From NCBI RefSeq assembly GCF_014652375.1, contig NZ_BMYR01000003.1, positions 186,001 through 250,000 on the forward strand: a stretch of DNA of 64,000 nucleotides. The letters are read 5' to 3'. This DNA is from Alishewanella tabrizica (GTDB lineage: Bacteria > Pseudomonadota > Gammaproteobacteria > Enterobacterales > Alteromonadaceae). Below the pieces are notes generated by a model. That model made no database searches. It had not been told where the DNA came from and saw only the letters and a program-made list of their open reading frames with translations. Positions 56,988 through 64,000 of this stretch are shown one piece after another (the stretch's first letter is position 1; each line of letters starts with the position of its first letter). Made by a program: the position numbers and the translations under genes.

Positions 56988-58073
56988 TTAACGCAATACT
57001 GGCTGTAATACTGGCTCTTTGATTGTCGCAGTTACTTTCGCTTCAATACGTTGGTTAGCAGCATGAGCTGCGCTGGTGTTACCTTGTACACGTAAACGTG
57101 TTACACCAAAACCTTGTGAAGTGATGCGTGAAGAATCAATACCTTGAGCAACTAACAAGTCAGCAATGGCTTTTGCACGACGCTCAGATAAGCGCATGTT
57201 GTAAGCTGGGCTACCAACGTTAGACGCGTGGCCTTCAACAACAACAACAGACTCTGGGAAGCGTTTCATGAAAGCAGCTAATTGATTCACTTCAGTTTGG
57301 CCATCAGCAGACACGACAGCTGAGTCAAAGGCAAAACGAACTTCGATATCAACATCACCTACGCGATCCACTTTTTCAGTGTAGATAGTACAACCATCAG
57401 CGTCAACTTTGTGTGTCGCTGGTGTATTTGGACATTTATCGCGTGTATCTGGAACGCCATCACCATCAGAATCAACTACTACTGGTGCTGGAGCCGGTGC
57501 TGGCTGTGGCGCTGGCGTTGGGGCAGCAGCAGGTGTTGCACCAAAAATCCACGTTACGCCCGCTTTAATGCTTGCGTCGTTCCAGTCGCCGTTGCTGATA
57601 CCACGGAAACGATTACCTTCAGCATACAACGCAACGCTTTCATTGATAAAGTGACGATAACCCACACCGATGTTTAAGGCATCAGATGCAATGTTATGCT
57701 CGAAATGTTTCCAGCCACCCACTAAATATAAATTAGTGTTCGCTAAGTGATACATGGCATCTAAGCCAAAACGATCACCTGTAATGCGAGAGCTCTGTGT
57801 TAACGAATCTAAACTTTGACGTGCGTATTCAGCACGTACACCCCAAGTTTGGTTTACACGATAACCAATTTCCAAACCTGCGCCCCAGCCACTGTCAGCA
57901 TTGTTCCACATTGCTGATTCAGCCTTGCGCACATCAGTCCAGTAACCTTCACCAAATAAAGAACCGAAGACTTTTTTCTCCAGATCTTGTGCTGATGGCG
58001 AATTGGCAAATGCTTGCGTGCTTAACAGCGGTAGTGCTGCTAATACTGCTATAGCGGTTACTTTAAGTTTCAT
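56988..58073 (-). CDS. OmpA/OprF-family outer-membrane protein
   Basis: 361 residues from the ATG at 58073, right after AAGGAG; the TTG at 58097 is upstream of that site. Signal peptide (about 1-24, TQAFAN), an eight-stranded barrel (about 45-185), a Pro/Ala hinge (PAPQPAPAPAP), thrombospondin type 3 calcium repeats (DSDGDGVPDTRDKCP) and a peptidoglycan-binding OmpA domain (about 240-350; EGHASNVGSPAYNMRLSERRA). It links outer membrane and cell wall. Probably abundant; strong ribosome site and terminator. Confidence 0.95.
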   Translation of the reverse strand: MKLKVTAIAVLAALPLLSTQAFANSPSAQDLEKKVFGSLFGEGYWTDVRKAESAMWNNADSGWGAGLEIGYRVNQTWGVRAEYARQSLDSLTQSSRITGDRFGLDAMYHLANTNLYLVGGWKHFEHNIASDALNIGVGYRHFINESVALYAEGNRFRGISNGDWNDASIKAGVTWIFGATPAAAPTPAPQPAPAPAPVVVDSDGDGVPDTRDKCPNTPATHKVDADGCTIYTEKVDRVGDVDIEVRFAFDSAVVSADGQTEVNQLAAFMKRFPESVVVVEGHASNVGSPAYNMRLSERRAKAIADLLVAQGIDSSRITSQGFGVTRLRVQGNTSAAHAANQRIEAKVTATIKEPVLQPVLR

Positions 58074-58247
58074 CCGTTTCTCCTTAGATTCATCCAACTT
58101 AGCAAACTATGACAAGTTTACCATATTGACGTGAAAGTATTATTAGTTTTGTACAAATTTATAGCGATTCTTTCTAAATTGGCGAAATTACCTCAGATTA
58201 TACCTGAGTTAACTGAATGTTGCGTTAACAAATAAATACTTTTCGCA

Positions 58248-58898
58248 TTAAAACGGACAGGGTGCTAAAAATGTCAGCCAGCTTCCTTGGCTAGGATGAA
58301 ACAAGGAAAGTTGCTGAGCATGTAATTGCAAGCGTTCTGCCGGTTTTGCGCGGGCGTCAGCATAAAATTTATCACCTAGAATAGGGTGCCCAATAAATTG
58401 TAAATGCACTCTGAGTTGATGTGAGCGGCCTGTAACAGGCTCTAACGCGACGCGCGTTTCTGTTAGGTCACGGCTTAACACCGTAAAATGCGTTAAAGAG
58501 GGCTTGCCATGTTCAAAACACACTTTTTGTTTTGGACGGTTTGGCCAATCGCATATTAATGGCAATTCAATACTGCCAACAGCGGCATTAATTTGCCCAG
58601 CCACCCTAGCAATGTAACGTTTTGCCGTTTGACGTAGCTGAAACTGCCGATTCAATTGGCGTTGTGCTTCTTTGTTTAACGCCATCACCATCACACCTGA
58701 TGTGGCCATATCTAAACGATGAACCACAACCGCGGTTGGCCAAACGCGCTGCACGCGATACTGCAAGCAATCAAAATGCGCTGCCGCTTTACCAGGCACA
58801 GAGAGTAGGCCGCTGGGTTTGTTCAAGATCACAATATCGTGATCTTGATAAATAACCTCTAGATAGGGCGTTAATGGTGGCTGATAATCAATCAACAT
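58248..58898 (-). CDS. rluA: 23S rRNA/tRNA pseudouridine synthase RluA
   Basis: 216 residues, close to E. coli RluA (219). Catalytic Asp63 in HRLDMATSG; LPLICDWPNRPKQKVC and TGRSHQLRVH are RluA-specific features as I recall. Makes pseudouridine at 23S 746 and tRNA 32. Starts four bases after rapA stops; ribosome site weak, so translation is probably coupled. Confidence 0.93.
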   Translation of the reverse strand: MLIDYQPPLTPYLEVIYQDHDIVILNKPSGLLSVPGKAAAHFDCLQYRVQRVWPTAVVVHRLDMATSGVMVMALNKEAQRQLNRQFQLRQTAKRYIARVAGQINAAVGSIELPLICDWPNRPKQKVCFEHGKPSLTHFTVLSRDLTETRVALEPVTGRSHQLRVHLQFIGHPILGDKFYADARAKPAERLQLHAQQLSLFHPSQGSWLTFLAPCPF

Positions 58899-58902
58899 TT
58901 TG

Positions 58903-61815
58903 TTATTCGTGGCTAACGATAATTAAACGGATTGCGTCCAGTTTTAATCTGGCCTTCTGTAAAAATGCCTGTAAGTGATCTTTTTGCGTGGCCAGATGGG
59001 CAATTTCTTCTTCACGCACCAAGGGGTTTACTTTGCGAAGTGCAATTAGCCGTTCAATATCTGCCGTTAAAGCTTGCTGCATCTGTTGTTGTGCTTGAAC
59101 AACGAGAGCGTCTAGTTGCTGTAGAGCCTGCAATTCTGCGCCCGCCAGTAACGGATGGATCATATTTTGTAAGGCATTCACCAACTTGGTCGCAGTTTGT
59201 CGACCGACAGGCTTAAGTTGTCGGTTAAAATTATCGAAAGGCACTTTGGCGGCTAAATTTTTACCGGTTTTATCCAATAATAAACGGATAGGCGTTTGCG
59301 GCAGATAGCGGCCAAGTTGTAAGGCGGCTGGGGCGGTAGCTTCGGCAATGTAAATCAATTCAATAAAAAAGCTCCCCACAGGCAGGGCTTTGTTAGCTAA
59401 TAATGCCACCGCGCTATTACCGAGTTGATCATGGGTGAGCATATCTAACGTGCCCGATACCATGGGATGATCCCAGGTTAAAAAATGAATATCTTCTTCT
59501 GCCAGAGCTGTTGCGCGATCAAACGTCACCGTAGTGCCTTCGTCATCTAAACCCGGATAATTGGCTTGCAATTGTTCTGAAGGTTTCAAGATGATGCTGG
59601 TATCTGAGCGATCTTCCTGCGCGACGCCCAGTAAATCCCATGCCTTAAACATTAACATAGGCAGCTTAACGTCTTCATCTACTTGGCGCACATCGTCACA
59701 TAATTGGAGCGCGCTAGTGCCACCACTCGAATTCAATTCGAGCAGTTGATCTCGCCCTTGTTCGAGTTGCTGTTGTAATTGTTGTTGCAGCGCGGCGCAC
59801 TCACTAATAAGGGTTGCTCCTAGCTCGCGGTATTCTGCAGACGTTTGGTAATCTGCAAGTAATAACTCAAGTTGATTTTTTTGTTGCTCAAAAATCAAAC
59901 GGCCAGTTTGGCAGGTGCGCGCAAAGGCGTTCAAACCCTGTTGATACCACTCAACCAATAATTGCTGTGCCGTATGTTCGAAATACGGAATATGGATTTG
60001 AATATCTTGTTGCTGACCTATTCGATCTAAGCGTCCGATACGTTGTTCCACCAAATCAGGATTCAGCGGTAAATCAAATAACACTAAGTGATTGGCAAAT
60101 TGAAAATTTCGACCCTCGCTGCCAATCTCCGAACAAATTAACACCTGTGCACTGTATTCCTCTTGCGCAAAATAAGCTGCAGCCTTGTCGCGTTCAAGAA
60201 TACTCATGCCTTCATGAAAGACGGCCGCCCGGATCCCTTCGGTGATCCTTAACGCTTCTTCTAAGGCGAGAGCTGTTGCGGCTTTGGCACAAATTACTAG
60301 AAACTTTGCATGCTTGTTTTTTTTAAGTTGTGTAGCTAAGTAGTGCACGCGGGGATCAAATTGCCACCATTGACTTTTATCACCTTCAAACGCTTGGAAC
60401 ACTTGTTCTGGAAACAAATTGGCATGAATCTTTGCGGCTAATGGGGCGTCTTTGTTCAAAGCGCGCTGTACTTTTAAGGCATTATGGTATTGCTCTGGCA
60501 TCGCCAGAGGGATCTGCTGTGGACAACGGATAGGAAAGCCTTTGATACTATTTCGACTATTGCGAAATAAAATACGTCCTGTGCCATGTCGATCAAGTAA
60601 TTTTTGTACCAGTAATGCGCTGTTTTCATTGCTAAGTGCGTTTTGCGTTGGCAACGTGGCTAATACGTGCTGGCTTTCGTCATCAGTTAATAAGTGCTGT
60701 AACTGAGCAATTTGCGATGAAGCTAATATCGGTGTTGCAAGCAAATGGCGGGCTAAATCAGCAATGTGTTGATAATCCTGCTCTTGTTGTTGAAACTGCG
60801 CGTAATCATAAAAGCGTTCAGGATCAAGTAAGCGTAAACGGGCAAAATGGCTTTGATGACCAAGTTGATCTGGTGTGGCGGTGAGCAAGATTAATCCCGC
60901 GGTGTCTTGGGCTAAATTTTCGATACGCTGATATTCAATGCTGGGTTTTTCTGGATGCCAATGCAAATGATGAGCTTCATCTACCACCAATAAATCCCAA
61001 TGACTGCTTACGGCTTGTTCGTGCCAACTTTTCTTTTTAGCCAGAAACTCCATGCTGCATAACACTAACTGTTCAGTGTCAAAGGGATTATCCGCATCTA
61101 ATTGCGCTTGTTGACAACGTTCTTCATCAAAAATAGCAAAACGCAGATTAAAGCGCCTTAGCATTTCGACTAACCACTGATATTGCAGCGATTCTGGCAC
61201 AACAATTAACACACGACTGGCAAGCCCTGTAAGTAACTGCTGATGAATAATCAGCCCAGCTTCAATGGTTTTACCTAACCCAACTTCATCGGCTAATAGC
61301 ACTCGAGGTGCGTGGCGCTGTGCAACGTCGCGTGCAATGTGTAGTTGGTGGGGGATCAGACTGACTCGGCCCCCGACTAAACCACGTAATGGGCTTTGTT
61401 GTAATTTTTGTTGTTGCTGCCAGCTTTGAAAACGCAAAGGGAAATATTCAAAACGATCGATTTGCCCCGCAAATAATCGATCTTGCGGTTTGTTAAAGCT
61501 TAAGAAGTGATCTAAAAAGGTTTCACGCAAGACAACCGTCTCGCCGGTATCTAACCGAGTACCATGATAGCTGAGTAATTGCTGCTGTTCAGTGATTGTT
61601 TCTACAAGCAGGGTAAAGCCTTCCGCACTTTTTACTTCATCACCAATATTGAAGCTAACACGGGTTAGCGGTGCTTCTTGCTGAGAATAAAGCCGAGTTT
61701 CACCGCTGGCGGGAAACAATAACGTAAGCATGCGGCCTTCTTGCGCGATAACCGTACCTAACCCTAAATCAGACTCTGTATCGCTGATCCAGCGTTGTCC
61801 CAATGCGAAATTCAT
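58903..61815 (-). CDS. rapA: RNA polymerase-associated ATPase RapA
   Basis: 970 residues (E. coli 968). N-terminal Tudor-like domains (about 1-110, FALGQRWISDTESDLGLGTV), SWI2/SNF2 ATPase with Walker A DEVGLGKT (176-183) and DEAH (279-282), helicase C domain with IGSEGRNFQFA and QRIGRLDRIGQ. It recycles RNA polymerase stalled after transcription. AGGG before the ATG. Heads the rapA-rluA operon. Confidence 0.97.
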   Translation of the reverse strand: MNFALGQRWISDTESDLGLGTVIAQEGRMLTLLFPASGETRLYSQQEAPLTRVSFNIGDEVKSAEGFTLLVETITEQQQLLSYHGTRLDTGETVVLRETFLDHFLSFNKPQDRLFAGQIDRFEYFPLRFQSWQQQQKLQQSPLRGLVGGRVSLIPHQLHIARDVAQRHAPRVLLADEVGLGKTIEAGLIIHQQLLTGLASRVLIVVPESLQYQWLVEMLRRFNLRFAIFDEERCQQAQLDADNPFDTEQLVLCSMEFLAKKKSWHEQAVSSHWDLLVVDEAHHLHWHPEKPSIEYQRIENLAQDTAGLILLTATPDQLGHQSHFARLRLLDPERFYDYAQFQQQEQDYQHIADLARHLLATPILASSQIAQLQHLLTDDESQHVLATLPTQNALSNENSALLVQKLLDRHGTGRILFRNSRNSIKGFPIRCPQQIPLAMPEQYHNALKVQRALNKDAPLAAKIHANLFPEQVFQAFEGDKSQWWQFDPRVHYLATQLKKNKHAKFLVICAKAATALALEEALRITEGIRAAVFHEGMSILERDKAAAYFAQEEYSAQVLICSEIGSEGRNFQFANHLVLFDLPLNPDLVEQRIGRLDRIGQQQDIQIHIPYFEHTAQQLLVEWYQQGLNAFARTCQTGRLIFEQQKNQLELLLADYQTSAEYRELGATLISECAALQQQLQQQLEQGRDQLLELNSSGGTSALQLCDDVRQVDEDVKLPMLMFKAWDLLGVAQEDRSDTSIILKPSEQLQANYPGLDDEGTTVTFDRATALAEEDIHFLTWDHPMVSGTLDMLTHDQLGNSAVALLANKALPVGSFFIELIYIAEATAPAALQLGRYLPQTPIRLLLDKTGKNLAAKVPFDNFNRQLKPVGRQTATKLVNALQNMIHPLLAGAELQALQQLDALVVQAQQQMQQALTADIERLIALRKVNPLVREEEIAHLATQKDHLQAFLQKARLKLDAIRLIIVSHE

Positions 61816-62129
61816 TCTAAACCCTAACAGTCAAAAAACGGGGCGTAATGGTACAGCGAATTACGATTTGTTGCATCAGTCTCATGCAGGTTTTTCTTAC
61901 ACTATATTGCACCTCTAGCATACAGATAATCTGAAAATTGCAATACGCCTGTAGATAAACTGTCATGTTAGTGTAGCAGTCTATCAAAGTTGCACTATGC
62001 TCAAGAGAACACATTTTTAATGGTGATTGATGTCAAAAGCATAGCAGCAAAACGGCCAACGTCAGCTTGGCTATTCGTAATGGCAAGCCTGTGGCCATCA
62101 ACAGTATTTTGCCGCGCAAAGGAGTATGT
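61816..62129. other. Divergent control region of rapA and the PhoH-like gene
   Basis: Holds both promoters. Short GGCCA/TTGGC inverted segments lie near 62050-62100 just before the ribosome site. An open frame extends upstream of the chosen PhoH start from a TTG at 62067, but without a ribosome site. Confidence 0.45.
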
Positions 62130-63521
62130 ATGACACGTAAAAAATCGAAACAAAAAAAAATTTATGTCCTTGATACCAACATTCTGCTGCATGAACCTTT
62201 CGCTTTTTTAAATTTTGAAGAACATGATGTCGTGATTCCTATGACGGTGTTGGAAGAGCTCGATCATATAAAAGATCGTCATAAAGATGTCAGTCGAGAT
62301 GCACGCGTCGCTATACGTGCGCTCGAGGATGTCTTAAAAGATGCTAGCCCAGAGCAAATGTTACGGGGGGTAGCGCTACCTTCGCAACATGAGGAGCGGC
62401 CAGCTGGGCATATTTTTATCGTCAATGATCATCACTTAAAGGATGAGATCCCCGGATTGCCGGGAGGCGAAAATGATCATTTGATCATCAATACCGCGTT
62501 GTATTTACAGCGTGAGAAAAGTCCTGTAAAGGTGATCTTAGTCACAAAAGACATCAATATGCGACTCAAAGCTAAAGGTGCAGGCCTTAAGCTAGTTGAA
62601 GACTACCGTACCGATCAGCTTATTGATGATGTGCGTTTTTTATACAAAGGCTACTTTACGTTTCCAGGTGAGTTTTGGGGCTCGGTAGGGGAGTGTCGCA
62701 GCGTAAATGAAGGACGCGACACAGTGCATTATATCAGCCGAAAAGTATTACCTAATGCCTACATTAATGAATTTTTGGTTGATGAAGCAGAGAGTTTTGC
62801 AGGTAAGGTGTTAGCCATAACAGATAACGAATTGAAAATAATAGACTTTGGTTATGAACGCTTAATGCATCGCCGAGCTTGGGGTATCCATCCTAAAAAT
62901 ATTTACCAAGCCATGGCGATGCAAGCGCTGTTAGATCCGGAGATGGATCTGGTGATATTAACGGGTCCAGCGGGTTGCGGTAAAACGTTGATTGCCTTGG
63001 CGGCAGCTTTGGAGTTAGTGATTGAAAAGGGTTTATATGACAAAGTAATCGTTACGCGAAATACCCCTGAAATTGCCGAGTCTATTGGGTTTTTGCCGGG
63101 TTCAGAAGAAGAGAAAATGGCACCATGGTTAGCTGCGATTACCGATTCCTTAGAGGTGCTGCATAAAACTGACGAGCATCCTCATGCCAGTGTGAATTAC
63201 ATTATGGAGAAAGCCAATATTCAGTTTAAATCAGTCAATTTTATGCGAGGACGCAGTATTCAAAATGCCATTGTCATTTTAGATGAATGTCAGAATCTGA
63301 GCGCAGCACAACTTAAGACCATTATTACCCGTTGTGGTGAAGGCACCAAGTTAATTTGCTCGGGCAATCTTTCACAAATAGACAGTAATTATCTTACCGC
63401 TGTGACATCAGGGTTAACCTATATAGTAGAGCGTTTTAAAAACTTTGAAGGCAGTACGACGATTAATTTAAATGGTGTCGTACGCAGTCGATTAGCCTCT
63501 TTTGCTGAGGCGAATTTGTAA
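62130..63521 (+). CDS. PIN-domain PhoH-family ATPase (YlaK type)
   Basis: 463 residues from the ATG at 62130, five bases after AAAGGAG. An N-terminal PIN nuclease-like domain (about 10-150; YVLDTNILLHEP with Asp15, then conserved EELD and SRDAR) is fused to a PhoH ATPase domain with Walker A GPAGCGKT (279-286) and Walker B ILDECQN (Asp385). PIN-PhoH proteins are related to the VapC-PhoH2 RNA helicase/nuclease, so an RNA-processing role is likely. Confidence 0.93.
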   Translation: MTRKKSKQKKIYVLDTNILLHEPFAFLNFEEHDVVIPMTVLEELDHIKDRHKDVSRDARVAIRALEDVLKDASPEQMLRGVALPSQHEERPAGHIFIVNDHHLKDEIPGLPGGENDHLIINTALYLQREKSPVKVILVTKDINMRLKAKGAGLKLVEDYRTDQLIDDVRFLYKGYFTFPGEFWGSVGECRSVNEGRDTVHYISRKVLPNAYINEFLVDEAESFAGKVLAITDNELKIIDFGYERLMHRRAWGIHPKNIYQAMAMQALLDPEMDLVILTGPAGCGKTLIALAAALELVIEKGLYDKVIVTRNTPEIAESIGFLPGSEEEKMAPWLAAITDSLEVLHKTDEHPHASVNYIMEKANIQFKSVNFMRGRSIQNAIVILDECQNLSAAQLKTIITRCGEGTKLICSGNLSQIDSNYLTAVTSGLTYIVERFKNFEGSTTINLNGVVRSRLASFAEANL

Positions 63522-63591
63522 CAGGTGATATTGACTATTAATTAAAAGTCGCTACTTTAGCTATATAAAAAATTGCTGCAAAGGACAGGGC

Positions 63592-64000
63592 ATGCAGAAC
63601 CCGGCTATTTTTGAATACCATCGTACCCGTAACCTTGCAGCAATTTTGATTTTACTGTTAAGCGTGAGTGCCGCATTAATACATTTTCTATTGACCATAG
63701 ATAATCGATTGATCGATACCGAACAACGATTACAAGCCAAAGCCCTTCAGCTCGATAATCAGTTGTTACCCCTTGTTAATTTTAACGCTTGGATAACGCA
63801 ATCAGCATCTCTTGGCATCTCGGCTCAAGGTTCTTTATTACCAATGAGATTGTTTAGCCATGCGGGTGATTCATTGGTTTTTGAAGATTGGCAGCAGAAA
63901 TCACCTCAAATACAATTAGAATTAAACTGGTTGCAACACTTAGCGCAGGCCTTCACGACCCTACATATTATTCAGCCAGGCATTGAGCAAGTCATTTATG
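63592..64000 (+). CDS. Membrane sensor-like protein, cut by window edge
   Basis: At least 136 residues from the ATG at 63592 (AAGGA upstream), running off the right edge. A transmembrane helix (about 16-36, LAAILILLLSVSAALIHFLL) is followed by an extracytoplasmic region with a coiled-coil-like start (RLIDTEQRLQAKALQLDNQL). The layout suggests the N-terminus of a sensor kinase, diguanylate cyclase or chemoreceptor; the output domain is outside the window. It follows the PIN-PhoH gene by 70 bases. Confidence 0.7.
   Translation, partial: MQNPAIFEYHRTRNLAAILILLLSVSAALIHFLLTIDNRLIDTEQRLQAKALQLDNQLLPLVNFNAWITQSASLGISAQGSLLPMRLFSHAGDSLVFEDWQQKSPQIQLELNWLQHLAQAFTTLHIIQPGIEQVIY

Noticed and set aside
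62067-62129. Upstream extension of the PIN-PhoH protein from a TTG codon
   Set aside because: The ATG at 62130 has an excellent AAAGGAG, and the PIN domain begins right after it.

Overview
The window looks like chromosomal DNA of a marine or freshwater gammaproteobacterium of the Alteromonadales type (Rheinheimera, Alishewanella or a close relative). This rests on protein similarity recalled by eye (AcnB, YacL, GlnK, IspB, RluA, LptD and RapA all read as gammaproteobacterial), on conserved gene orders (acnB-yacL, glnK-amtB, argR/mdh divergent, ispB/rplU-rpmA-obgE, lptD-surA-pdxA-rsmA-apaG-apaH with djlA divergent, rluA-rapA), and on a TonB-receptor locus carrying a tryptophan-halogenase-like gene. 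I see no phage, insertion sequence, CRISPR array, tRNA or rRNA.

Layout. 1-6.2 kb (minus strand): a nutrient-uptake locus with a LacI-type regulator (cut by the window edge), a flavin halogenase homologue, a large TonB-dependent receptor and a secreted esterase. TTAA(A/T)CGTT-type half-palindromes recur in its control regions. 6.2-19.9 kb: mixed housekeeping and accessory genes: DUF5924/DUF2914 membrane protein, secreted SMP-30 lactonase-like protein, secreted subtilisin with PPC domain, a divergent LysR/SDR pair, DUF3297, an S9 peptidase, VOC and cupin proteins, a diguanylate cyclase, an unknown membrane protein and anmK. 20-23.7 kb: a PrsT-like TPR protein next to a PEP-CTERM surface protein with a candidate sigma-54 promoter. 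24-26.7 kb: a small barrel protein and an ECF sigma / anti-sigma / DUF4097 operon. 27-31 kb: a small TPR-like secreted protein, a stand-alone malate-synthase-like domain divergent from a large XRE regulator, then ppk2. 31-38.4 kb: M13 peptidase lipoprotein, acnB-yacL and glnK-amtB.

38.4-39.6 kb has no protein gene. Its minus strand reads as a CsrB/RsmZ-type regulatory RNA with about 25 GGA motifs, many in hairpin loops, and a GacA/UvrY-type palindrome upstream. This is the most notable find of the window. 39.6-64 kb: a divergent DyP-type peroxidase that lacks the usual distal arginine, argR/mdh, ispB, rplU-rpmA, obgE-folA, a chemoreceptor, the apaH-to-lptD operon, djlA, DUF3530, an OmpA-family porin, rluA-rapA, a PIN-PhoH protein, and the start of a membrane sensor-like protein cut by the right edge.

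Where the longest open frame starts at TTG or GTG without a ribosome site, I moved the start to an internal ATG preceded by a Shine-Dalgarno sequence. All homology statements are from memory of families and visible motifs; no search was run.
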